Below, piece by piece: positions 57,571-64,000 of a DNA stretch of 64,000 nt. The notes below the pieces were generated by a model that did not search any database, was not told the DNA's origin, and saw only the letters and a program-made list of their open reading frames with translations. The DNA comes from EW11 sp035765635 (GTDB lineage Bacteria > Verrucomicrobiota > Verrucomicrobiia > Opitutales > Opitutaceae). The translations under genes were made by a program, and so were the position numbers. Every line of letters begins with the position of its first letter. Within the stretch, counting starts at the first letter, position 1. Location of the stretch: NCBI GenBank assembly GCA_035765635.1, contig DASTWZ010000042.1, positions 124,001-188,000 on the forward strand, given 5' to 3'.

Positions 57571-59489
57571 AGCCTGTTTATTCAGTGGTTTCGGGGAATG
57601 GGATCGTGGCGGGGAATGTCGTCACGGCGAATTCGGTGGGGACGATTCGAGTGCGGGTGGTCTATCCGGCGACGGAACGGTTTCAGGCGGGGAGTGCGGA
57701 GGCGGATATAAATGTTTTGCCGAAGCCGATTTCGTTTGGCCTTGGAGATCAGGATTTCGAGTTCGATGGCACCATCAAAACCGCGGTCTTCACCGTGAGT
57801 GATCCAGCTGCGCTTGCGGCCGGTATGATCGATACGACAGCGCTGCACGCCGGTCCGGTGGCCAATATCTATCCAGTTTCGATCAACGCATTCGGCAATT
57901 ATACAGGCTCGGCTTCCGCCACCGTCAGAATTTGGCCGCATGTCGATCGGTTCGTGTTTAACGGACCGAATGAGCCACAAGCCTCGATCACCGCGACCCC
58001 GGCGGTCCAGTGGCCAGCTTCCGGAACGTTGCAGTGGACGACGAGCAATTCGGACGCGGTGACTGTCACCTCCGCCGATGGCGCCGTTATCTCCACCCTG
58101 GTCAATGGTTCGACGACGACTGCGAAAATGGACGTTCGCGCCACGCCATATGCCTATTCGATAACGGCGGCGCCTCTGCCGGGATCCGCCTCTTTCACGC
58201 AGCAAGGTGGAATCACGGCTCGACTTCAAGGGCCGGAATTGGACGTGGACGTGACAAACCTTGCCTCGTATCCGATTTCGAAGTCGGGCGTTTATACTTA
58301 TACAACCACGGCCAACGGGCTTTCCCGGAGCGCTTCTTTCACCGCTTCGCTTCCCGCACCCGCGCGGTCGTCCGCAACCATCACGGTGACTCCAGCCACA
58401 GTCACCGGCGAATGGATTTCCCCGCGACGTCTCGATGGACCCTATCAAATGTCGGCTGGCGATTTTCCGACCTGGAAAATCCAAACGGGCGAATCTGTCG
58501 CGGGCGAAACGCATGTCGCTTGGACGCGGACCGACGACGGCGCTGTTGGCGATGCGCCACTCGCGAGCTCGATATTGCCCGGCTCCTATAATCTGACGGC
58601 TTCGTTCGTCCCGCCGAATGCGAACTATTCTGCACCGACGGTCACCGCGACCTGGCATCTAACTGTCCCACTGACGATCACGGCGTCCAACGCCACTGTT
58701 TCGGTGAACGGTGTCGCTCGTCAAAGCGGAGCGATGCTTCGGATTCTTCCAGGCGACTCTGTGCGTTTTTCCGCGAGCCCCTCGCCGGATTTTTCGTGGG
58801 GCTCTGATTGGGAAACCGCTGCCCCGCAAATTTGGTCAGGCTCGCGCGAACTCATTCCGGATTCCACGCGGCCGAGCTTCACGAGCGCGATTCCCGCGGG
58901 TCTCGCGGCTTTGTCTATCAATGCTTCGGCCTATCAGCTTGGACCTCGGGTCGTCGAGCTGACGCCGATGCCTGCGAGTTTCACGGTGACCAGCGGACCC
59001 GCCGCGGGGCGAACTTATCAGCGGTCATGGCAAGGTGACGGAGGTTGGAGCGCTTACCTTGCGCGCGATGGAGTGGTGTTCAGCGTCTCCGGTGAATCGA
59101 GGGAAAGTTCGATTTCCCGTTTTGAAATCCAAGCGAAGCCTCCTGCGGGCGATTGGTTCACGCTGGCCCAAGGATCACCTTCCGCGGAAACCACGAACGG
59201 CCCCCGCGTGCGGGTTCCGCAGACTTTCAGCGTGCGACTCGGGGAAACAAATCCGCAGAAACCGCTCGTTCCGGCTGACCTGAATCTTGCGGGGCTCTGG
59301 CAGATTCGCGCCCGGGTGCAGAGTTCGACTGGTGCGTGGTCCGGCTGGTCGGACGAGCAAGCTCTCAATGTTCTGGTGCCGATTCAAACGGTGAGCATCG
59401 CCGGACGCACCCTTCCGCCAGTGAAGGATGCAGCCTGGTTTAAACCTTCGGCCACGAAAAACTATTCCTTCGAAGTCTGGATCCCGTAA
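56373..59489 (+). CDS. Large exported Ig-like protein of unknown function
   Basis: 1038 residues from ATG 56373, which overlaps the CAP-domain stop (ATGA). ATG 56415 would place the signal peptide (MKYMFFGLAVMQPLLARA) directly at the N-terminus and may be the true start. The protein is made of beta-sandwich-like repeats: TVSIEADPKLVVAGQPIKIMWKS, VLPKPISFGLGDQDFEFDGTIKT and ATVRIWPHVDRFVFNGPNEPQ resemble PKD, MBG or Ig-like modules. No catalytic motif. The first third is A/T-rich, the rest G/C-rich. It is translationally coupled to the CAP-domain protein, so the two may be partners at the cell surface. Confidence 0.72.
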   Translation: MTKMLKEGEIWRCLMKYMFFGLAVMQPLLARAEIVWPTNPQNSAQIKSGYVTIVWRTVGFRGSNGPSSSQPPGFSIEGPDPIPLTEFNGQFDDHYPIGHIYSWTFPKRVPGLYKIAQVQNPQNFATFGTAVLEVAIMDGGPTVSIEADPKLVVAGQPIKIMWKSENVDSAHVLGDSLDSTELNGSQTIYPPIGRFVFSIDGQRNSIDAHAEVAVRVVPPDLSLVQTTNNVGADLQTSASSLIAGDTITLSVRTTGAALQRVLLTGTDGTSIDKPSDSVSLKPPAGDQKYELTVIGSVHLDWAFVASSEEMWIDSPSGASWDVTNRTNIDLPGDTEYLIRRKFGSDWLNQSFRTIPAKTTSSAINIIVSAKPLLRTINFPGGVITFGDVFRLSATSNGDGEPVYSVVSGNGIVAGNVVTANSVGTIRVRVVYPATERFQAGSAEADINVLPKPISFGLGDQDFEFDGTIKTAVFTVSDPAALAAGMIDTTALHAGPVANIYPVSINAFGNYTGSASATVRIWPHVDRFVFNGPNEPQASITATPAVQWPASGTLQWTTSNSDAVTVTSADGAVISTLVNGSTTTAKMDVRATPYAYSITAAPLPGSASFTQQGGITARLQGPELDVDVTNLASYPISKSGVYTYTTTANGLSRSASFTASLPAPARSSATITVTPATVTGEWISPRRLDGPYQMSAGDFPTWKIQTGESVAGETHVAWTRTDDGAVGDAPLASSILPGSYNLTASFVPPNANYSAPTVTATWHLTVPLTITASNATVSVNGVARQSGAMLRILPGDSVRFSASPSPDFSWGSDWETAAPQIWSGSRELIPDSTRPSFTSAIPAGLAALSINASAYQLGPRVVELTPMPASFTVTSGPAAGRTYQRSWQGDGGWSAYLARDGVVFSVSGESRESSISRFEIQAKPPAGDWFTLAQGSPSAETTNGPRVRVPQTFSVRLGETNPQKPLVPADLNLAGLWQIRARVQSSTGAWSGWSDEQALNVLVPIQTVSIAGRTLPPVKDAAWFKPSATKNYSFEVWIP

Positions 59490-59538
59490 GGACCGACCGC
59501 CCACGAATCACAACCGGCAACGAGGACCGAACCTTTTT

Positions 59539-59687
59539 CCCACGAATCACACGAACGACACGAAATCAGAAAAATCATTTCCCACGGAATACACGGAAAC
59601 CACGGAACGTATTTTTGTTTCCGTGGTTTCCGTGTATTCCGTGGAAAAATCCTTCGGCGATTTCGTGTCGTTCGTGTGATTCGTGGG
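59539..59687. repeat. CACGAA/CACGGAA nested inverted repeat, copy D
   Basis: The shortest and cleanest copy: outer arms CCCACGAATCACACGAACGA and TCGTTCGTGTGATTCGTGGG, inner arms CCCACGGAATACACGGAAAC and GTTTCCGTGTATTCCGTGG, with little in the centre. It could fold almost entirely. It lies between two plus-strand genes. Confidence 0.92.
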
Positions 59688-59711
59688 AAAAAAAGGTTCG
59701 TGGGCTTGTCT

Positions 59712-59754
59712 TTGTGGTAGCGGCCCCGCCGCGCTGTGCCTCTTTGCGGCCAAC
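59712..59754. repeat. GCCGCGCTGTGCCTCTTTGCGG repeat module
   Basis: A 40-base match, with a few changes, to 51190-51230 in the convergent repeat region, both containing CCGCCGCGCTGTGCCTCTTT. It lies next to repeat copy D, suggesting that repeat families accumulate in the same gaps. Confidence 0.7.
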
Positions 59755-59864
59755 AAAACCCTATGCGCGGTGCATCACGATTCGTGAGTCCTACTTTTGC
59801 TTTTCATTTGAATGCGCCGTTCAAACGAGCCAACGCTTTCCCGCGAACTCACTTTTAACCAGAG

Positions 59865-60563
59865 ATGCTTTCTCCGCTCGTTGCCACCACCAACCTCATC
59901 GACGTCTTCCTTCGCTGTGATATCGTCGGCCAAATCATCACCGTCGGCCTAGCCATCGCGAGCGTCATTGCGTGGGCGGTGATGATCGGGAAACGAAACG
60001 AGCTCGCCGAACTTCGCCGCCTCAACAAGCACTTTGAACAACGGCTGCGCGACGAGCGCACGCTGCTCGATCTGCCCGAGTCTTACCGCAACAAGCGCTC
60101 CATCCCGTACGCGGATTTGTACGCCGACGCGATGGAGGCGTATTGGCGCGCGGCGGAAATCGGAAAACTCCGCGGCACGGACACCTCGCAATTCCGGCTC
60201 GAACACACAGAAAACGCGCTGCAACGCGCCTTGGCCCGCCAGGTTCTTCGTTACGAGTCGAGCATGGTGTTTCTCGCTTCGATCGTTTCCGGTGCGCCGT
60301 TTCTCGGTTTGCTCGGAACCACTTGGGGCGTCATGGAGGCGTTCAGCGCGGTGTCGATGCAACAGACCGCAAGCATCTCCACGTTGGCTCCAGGCGTCTC
60401 GGCTGCGTTGTTGACGACGATCTCCGGCCTCATCGTCGCGATCCCGTCGGTTTTCGGCTACAATTTCCTGTTCGCCAGCACGAAGCGGCTCGTCACGGAA
60501 ATTGAAAACTTCGCGAGCTCCCTCGCGGACCGCGTCGAACTGGAATCGACTTCCACGGATTGA
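59865..60563 (+). CDS. exbB: MotA/TolQ/ExbB proton channel family protein
   Basis: 232 residues. Three membrane segments: IITVGLAIASVIAWAVMIGK (about 23-42), FLASIVSGAPFLGLLGTTWGVMEAF (about 140-164, with the GLLGTVxG-type family motif) and ISTLAPGVSAALLTTISGLIVAIPSVFGYNFL (about 175-205). The cytoplasmic loop between the first two carries a charged helical stretch. Together with ExbD-type and TonB-type partners it harvests the proton gradient for outer-membrane transport or envelope tethering. The cluster order exbB-exbD-tonB cannot separate Exb from Tol function. Confidence 0.9.
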   Translation: MLSPLVATTNLIDVFLRCDIVGQIITVGLAIASVIAWAVMIGKRNELAELRRLNKHFEQRLRDERTLLDLPESYRNKRSIPYADLYADAMEAYWRAAEIGKLRGTDTSQFRLEHTENALQRALARQVLRYESSMVFLASIVSGAPFLGLLGTTWGVMEAFSAVSMQQTASISTLAPGVSAALLTTISGLIVAIPSVFGYNFLFASTKRLVTEIENFASSLADRVELESTSTD

Positions 60564-60565
60564 CC

Positions 60566-60991
60566 ATGGCCCGCACCTTTCGACGCCAAAGGGCTTCGCA
60601 TCCGATTGCGGAGCTCAATGTCACAAACCTGATCGACCTCGGGTTTACGCTTCTGATCATTTTCATGATCGCGACGCCGCTGATCAATCAGGAGCAAAGC
60701 ATCCCGATTAACCTGCCTGTTGAGTCAAAGAGCAAACAGGTCGAGGCGGACAAGAAAACCACGTTCGTTTCGATCACCGTCGATCCGAAGGGCAACTACT
60801 TCGTCGACAAGGACTCGGTCAGCCAGAAAGAGCTTTCGGCTCGGCTCAAAACTCTCGCCGCCGAGGCGAAGCCGCCGGTCATTCGGATTCGCGCCGATGG
60901 CACGGTGCCCTATCAGAAAGTCGTCACCTTGCTCGATGAACTGAAGAAGACTAACTTGACGAAAATCACATTCGATACGCAGGCGCCTTGA
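60566..60991 (+). CDS. exbD: ExbD/TolR family biopolymer transport protein
   Basis: 141 residues from ATG 60566, two bases after the exbB stop. A single membrane segment near the N-terminus, LNVTNLIDLGFTLLIIFMIATPLI, with the conserved Asp in NLIDLGF that takes part in proton flow. The periplasmic part (50-141) ends TLLDELKKTNLTKITFDTQ, matching the ExbD/TolR fold. Functions as the partner of the adjacent ExbB/TolQ-type channel. Confidence 0.9.
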   Translation: MARTFRRQRASHPIAELNVTNLIDLGFTLLIIFMIATPLINQEQSIPINLPVESKSKQVEADKKTTFVSITVDPKGNYFVDKDSVSQKELSARLKTLAAEAKPPVIRIRADGTVPYQKVVTLLDELKKTNLTKITFDTQAP

Positions 60992-61016
60992 TCGCGACTG
61001 CTGCTGCTGAGTTTCG

Positions 61017-61961
61017 ATGACGGCCCAATCGCCAAACGCTTATTTCGCTTCCATCGTCATCCACGGACTGGCGGCCGGGCTTATTTTTCTGGCGGCGTAC
61101 TTTGTGCGTAGTGAGGCGGTGAATACGAAAATCATCGAGCTCGTCGGCGGCGAAGGCGACAATTACGCTGCGACCGTCGCCCCGGCGCTTGGCAGTCCCG
61201 ACGGCGCTGATGCGAATCCCGCGGATCAGGCGGCTTCCCCCGTCGAGCCTCCGGCGCCTCAGCCAATGGAGGCCATCGCAGCGCCAAAACAAACGGCTCA
61301 AACGGCCGCCAAACCGGCTCAGCGCATCGTTGATCTCAACAAAGTCTTCGAATCGAAGCTGAAGACCTTCGATAACCGCCGAAAACGCAGGGAAGAGGCG
61401 CAGCGCAAAGCCGAAGAACGCGAAGCCGCCCGGCAAGCCGCGATCAAGGCTAAACAAGAAGCCGACGCCGCAAAGGCCAAAGAGGACGTGAAGGCTAACC
61501 GCATGACGAAGGAGGAGTTCGATCGGAAGTACGGAAAGACGGCGACCGCGCGCACGGGATCAAATACGAGTTCGGTCAAAATCCAGAAAATCGACACCGT
61601 CGGAATTGCAGGCGGCATGCCGGGCGGATCAAAGGATTACAAGGGCCCCGGCGCCGGTGGCAAAGCCCTCACGCGTGAGGAGGCTGACCTGTTGAGCGCG
61701 TACTTCTCCTTGTTGAAGCAACACGTTCAGGCGGCACACGAGCGGCCGACAGGAGTGAGCGACCTCTTGGAAGCGAAAGTGGAGTTTCTCATCTCGGAGG
61801 GTGGCGTGATTTCCGGCGTGCACATCGTGAATTCGTCGGGCAGCGCAGAGTTCGATCAATCCGTCCTCTCCGCGTTTCGAAACATGGAGCCGATGCCGCC
61901 TCGCCAGGATAATGGCGGCACGATGCGACTCACGCTCACGCTGAAAATGCGCGACGAGTAG
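61017..61961 (+). CDS. TonB/TolA-like energy transducer
   Basis: 314 residues. One N-terminal membrane segment (YFASIVIHGLAAGLIFLAAYFV, about 10-31). The middle is a highly charged, Lys/Ala/Glu-rich helix (RRKREEAQRKAEEREAARQAAIKAKQEADAAKAKED, read in parts, about 120-160) like TolA domain II. The C-terminal domain (about 225-314) has LLEAKVEFLISEGGVISGVHIVNSSGSAEFDQSVLSAF, typical of TonB/TolA. It follows exbD by 25 bases, giving a complete three-gene energy-transducing operon. The long charged helix favours a TolA-like role. Confidence 0.88.
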   Translation: MTAQSPNAYFASIVIHGLAAGLIFLAAYFVRSEAVNTKIIELVGGEGDNYAATVAPALGSPDGADANPADQAASPVEPPAPQPMEAIAAPKQTAQTAAKPAQRIVDLNKVFESKLKTFDNRRKRREEAQRKAEEREAARQAAIKAKQEADAAKAKEDVKANRMTKEEFDRKYGKTATARTGSNTSSVKIQKIDTVGIAGGMPGGSKDYKGPGAGGKALTREEADLLSAYFSLLKQHVQAAHERPTGVSDLLEAKVEFLISEGGVISGVHIVNSSGSAEFDQSVLSAFRNMEPMPPRQDNGGTMRLTLTLKMRDE

Positions 61962-62069
61962 AGGCTTAGCGACGTTCTACGCAGCGATCCAGGGACCGAG
62001 AGAATCTCCGAAAAAACTCCTTGCGTTCGCCGGCAGATTTTTGATTTTCCAGACCTTCTAATTGGTCAC

Positions 62070-62145
62070 GGGCTCGTAGCTCAGTTGGTAGAGCGCCTCA
62101 ATGGCATTGAGGAGGTCACAGGTTCGATCCCTGCCGGGTCCACCA
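62070..62145 (+). tRNA. tRNA-Ala(GGC)
   Basis: A full cloverleaf: acceptor GGGCTCG/CGGGTCC, D-arm GCTC/GAGC, anticodon stem CCTCA/TGAGG with loop ATGGCAT giving anticodon GGC, T-arm CAGG-TTCGATC-CCTG, discriminator A and encoded CCA at 62143-62145. Two G-U pairs occur in the acceptor stem. Confidence 0.96.
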
Positions 62146-62148
62146 ATT

Positions 62149-62178
62149 CAAAAAGCCGCCTTTCGAGGCGGCTTTTTG
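62149..62178 (+). terminator. Intrinsic terminator after tRNA-Ala
   Basis: AGCCGCC-TTTCGA-GGCGGCT flanked by an A-run and a T-run, directly after the tRNA. The A and T runs extend the stem, so it could act in both directions. Confidence 0.92.
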
Positions 62179-62282
62179 TTTCATGGCAGCCGAGGTGGAC
62201 TGTCCAATTCGAAAGAAAGTCGTGCGGCCTCGATGCGCGACTATCGGTACCAATGTGGCGAGGAGGATTATCCACCCCCACT

Positions 62283-63668
62283 ATGAAAATATCCTCGCTG
62301 TATGCTGCCGCATTTTTGGTTTCCGCGGCTTCACTCGGTTTCGCTCCGTCCGCCTCAGCGCAGATCGGGCGACGCTTCCCCTCCGAAAAAAAGATCGTGC
62401 CCGATCCGGTGACGGGCGTGCCTCTGACTTTCCTCACGTCGCAACCGGGCAAAGGCGATTCAAAGATATACCAGACGCACCATCAATGGACCGCGGATGG
62501 AAAATGGCTGGTGTTCCGTTCGCGCCGCACGGAGGGAAATCAAGCAATCGCCGTCAACGAGGAGACCGGCGAGATGGTGCAGGTCACGGAACACGGCTAT
62601 AGCGGCATGCTCTGCCTCGCGGACAAATCCATGAAAATGTATTTCCTGCGAAACAGCGTCGCCCCAGGAGAAAAGCCGGTCGCAGGACCCGCTGGGGCAG
62701 ATCCGGCCACAAGCAAGCCGAAGTCGCTCGGACCGGCGCAAATCATCGAGGTGAATCTCGAGACACTTTTCGCTGACAGCGCCGCAGGAAAATTGAAGGG
62801 CGCCGACGCATACGAGCGCGTCTGCGGAACGATCCCGATGGAGTGGGGTGCCGGCGGCGACATGGCGCTGGATGGAGGCGAAGAGGTCGCTTATTTCCGC
62901 GTCAGCGCGGAGGAAGCGCGCAAACATTTGCCGCCGGGTACGAAGATCGAGGCCGCTTACGGTCCCCGCAACATGGGCGCGGGGCCCACCGGTCTCGGTC
63001 GGATGAATCTCAAGACTGGTGAAGTGAACTTCGTCGTGGCGGTGCCCTTTCAAATCGGACACGTGCAAACGAATCCCTGGGTTCCGGGCGAAATCGTTTT
63101 CTGCTGGGAAACGGGCGGCAAGGCTCCGCAGCGCACCTGGACGGTCCGCGGCGACGGCACAGGTTTGCGCCCGTTGTATCCAGAAGCTCCCTACGATTGG
63201 GTCACGCACGAAGCGGTGATCACGAAGGATGAAGTTGCCATCGCGATTCTTGGACACCGAAAGATTGGCATCGATGATGCGTGGGGCATAGCCGGCACAC
63301 GCGAACACGCCACTGGGCTCGGGATCGTGAATCTGCGCACGCGCGAAATGCGGATCGCCGGTCAAACCAAGAGCGGCAGCGGACTCTGGCACGTCAACGG
63401 ATCCGCGGATGGCCGCTGGGCGGTGGGCGATGATTTCGCGAGAAATATTTATCTGATCGATCGCACGAACGACGAAATGATTCTCCTTTCCACCGGACAC
63501 AAAGCCACCGCGCAGGATCACCCGCATCCGACTTTCAGCGCGGACGGAACTCGCATCGAAATTCAGTCGGCCATGCTGTCGGAGGACAATCGGTCGATGA
63601 ACATCTGCGTGATTCCCATTCCGGAGAGTCTGTTGAAGCGAAAATACACGACGCGCCTTGTGCCCTGA
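62283..63668 (+). CDS. Exported oligogalacturonate lyase-like (PL22-type) beta-propeller protein
   Basis: 461 residues from ATG 62283, which opens a signal peptide (SLYAAAFLVSAASLGFAPSASA). The mature part is a seven-bladed propeller with YQTHHQWTADGKWLVFRSRRTEG (about 57-79), IGHVQTNPWVPGEIVFCWE, DWVTHEAV and the metal-site-like AQDHPHPTFSADGTRIEIQS near the C-terminus. These resemble PL22 lyases, which split unsaturated oligogalacturonides using histidine-bound metal. PL22 enzymes are often cytoplasmic; this one appears exported. Activity cannot be confirmed from sequence, and no other pectin genes are in the window. Confidence 0.75.
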   Translation: MKISSLYAAAFLVSAASLGFAPSASAQIGRRFPSEKKIVPDPVTGVPLTFLTSQPGKGDSKIYQTHHQWTADGKWLVFRSRRTEGNQAIAVNEETGEMVQVTEHGYSGMLCLADKSMKMYFLRNSVAPGEKPVAGPAGADPATSKPKSLGPAQIIEVNLETLFADSAAGKLKGADAYERVCGTIPMEWGAGGDMALDGGEEVAYFRVSAEEARKHLPPGTKIEAAYGPRNMGAGPTGLGRMNLKTGEVNFVVAVPFQIGHVQTNPWVPGEIVFCWETGGKAPQRTWTVRGDGTGLRPLYPEAPYDWVTHEAVITKDEVAIAILGHRKIGIDDAWGIAGTREHATGLGIVNLRTREMRIAGQTKSGSGLWHVNGSADGRWAVGDDFARNIYLIDRTNDEMILLSTGHKATAQDHPHPTFSADGTRIEIQSAMLSEDNRSMNICVIPIPESLLKRKYTTRLVP

Positions 63669-63688
63669 GGCTTGGCGCGATGGCCTAA

Positions 63689-63713
63689 CGCGTGCGATGA
63701 GTCATCGCACGCG
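63689..63713. promoter_or_regulatory. Perfect 25-bp dyad between the PL22-like and lipoprotein genes
   Basis: CGCGTGCGATGA and its exact complement are separated by a single G. There is no T-tract, and the arms almost touch, so a protein-binding operator is more likely than a terminator. It lies 84 bases before the lipoprotein start and 20 bases after the PL22-like stop. Confidence 0.5.
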
Positions 63714-63796
63714 CAGGCCGCAGGTCTTGGCCGCTGCTTCACGTTTTTGCTCATCGCCTCGACAACTCAGCATTCATCCCGGACAGTCCGCCCTTT

Positions 63797-64000
63797 ATGG
63801 GCAGGCATTGGAAGCAAGGTCTGAGTAGACGCACGACGCGCGCAGCGCATGGCGTGGTGATCGGCCTCGCGTTGCTGACAGGCGGTTGCCGCGGTGTCGC
63901 ATCGGCGAAAACAGCTTCCGCCGCAGCATCCAGCAACACCGAGCCGCCGCATATCGACCGCGATGCCACTCGCCGGGCAGTGCGCGAGGCGCTGGACCAG
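63797..64000 (+). CDS. N-terminal part of a lipoprotein gene (runs off the window)
   Basis: 68 codons are open to the right edge from ATG 63797. The first 32 residues have an arginine-rich n-region, a hydrophobic stretch GVVIGLALLTGG and a lipobox-like LTGGC, so the protein should be lipidated after cleavage. The mature part seen so far is Ala/Ser-rich with an acidic-basic segment HIDRDATRRAVREALDQ. Function unknown because the rest lies outside the window. Confidence 0.6.
   Translation, partial: MGRHWKQGLSRRTTRAAHGVVIGLALLTGGCRGVASAKTASAAASSNTEPPHIDRDATRRAVREALDQ

Larger units (their letters stand above)
59490..59864. other. Intergenic region before exbB with repeat copy D and other repeats
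   Basis: 375 bases. It has a lone half-arm CCCACGAATCAC at 59500-59511, then repeat copy D (59539-59687), then the GCCGCGCTGTGCCTCTTTGCGG module (59712-59754) shared with 51190-51230. The remaining 110 bases lead to exbB and presumably hold its promoter. Confidence 0.75.

Noticed and set aside
63689..63713. Terminator for the PL22-like gene
   Set aside because: The arms are one base apart and no T-tract follows, so a standard terminator is unlikely.

Overview
This 64 kb window is a high-GC bacterial chromosome segment. It most likely comes from the Verrucomicrobiota, probably an Opitutaceae-like organism. That assignment is inference from several traits: many large exported beta-propeller and Ig-like proteins; TonB receptors with an ELSPFFV-type N-terminus; Tat-exported Gfo/Idh/MocA oxidoreductases; tandem ISTRSxVGTG...RAGGPYL repeats; a signal peptidase I with a large insert; and intergenic palindromic repeats of the CCCACGAATCACACGAA kind. 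No plasmid, phage, transposase, CRISPR or rRNA signature was found. The core is ordinary housekeeping, with an arabinose catabolic island and several exported-protein clusters between the housekeeping blocks.

Layout, left half. tRNA-Lys(UUU) lies on the minus strand, followed by an ECF sigma/anti-sigma pair (620-2076). Convergent to that pair is a dapA-dapB-ruvA cluster. pilT with an exported unknown protein, fabD, lepA and lepB run rightward to 10.6 kb. From 10.7 to 22.1 kb is an L-arabinose island: a YtfQRT/YjfF-type sugar ABC transporter, an exported GH51 alpha-L-arabinofuranosidase, a LacI-family regulator, and a divergent araB-araA-araD operon with a clear 17-bp dyad operator. The logic is extracellular or periplasmic release of arabinofuranose, import by the furanose-type transporter, then isomerisation, phosphorylation and epimerisation to xylulose 5-phosphate. 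A hybrid histidine kinase, an exported beta-propeller protein, an S55 (SpoIVB-type) peptidase and hemL follow on the minus strand to 30.4 kb.

Layout, right half. A TonB-dependent receptor (30.9-33.2 kb) is followed by a Tat-exported oxidoreductase and nadE (minus strand). A rightward run then carries maf, a TonB-like protein, an RluA-type pseudouridine synthase, DAHP synthase, a DegP-like protease without PDZ domain, and two coupled exported proteins. A response regulator/SpoIIE phosphatase/STAS protein and mutS are on the minus strand, then an alpha/beta hydrolase (plus), then holB, tmk and a PfkB-type kinase (minus). A CAP-domain protein overlaps a 1000-residue Ig-like protein; an A/T-rich patch crosses the boundary between the two. 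An exbB-exbD-tonB operon, tRNA-Ala(GGC), a PL22-like exported protein and the start of a lipoprotein gene close the window.

The least explained material is intergenic. Two long imperfect hairpins sit exactly between convergent genes and keep the same G-U wobble. Four copies of a nested CACGAA/CACGGAA palindrome and a third composite repeat family are also present. These are the best candidates for undescribed structured elements. No gene cluster here stands out as a clearly new enzymatic or defence system.
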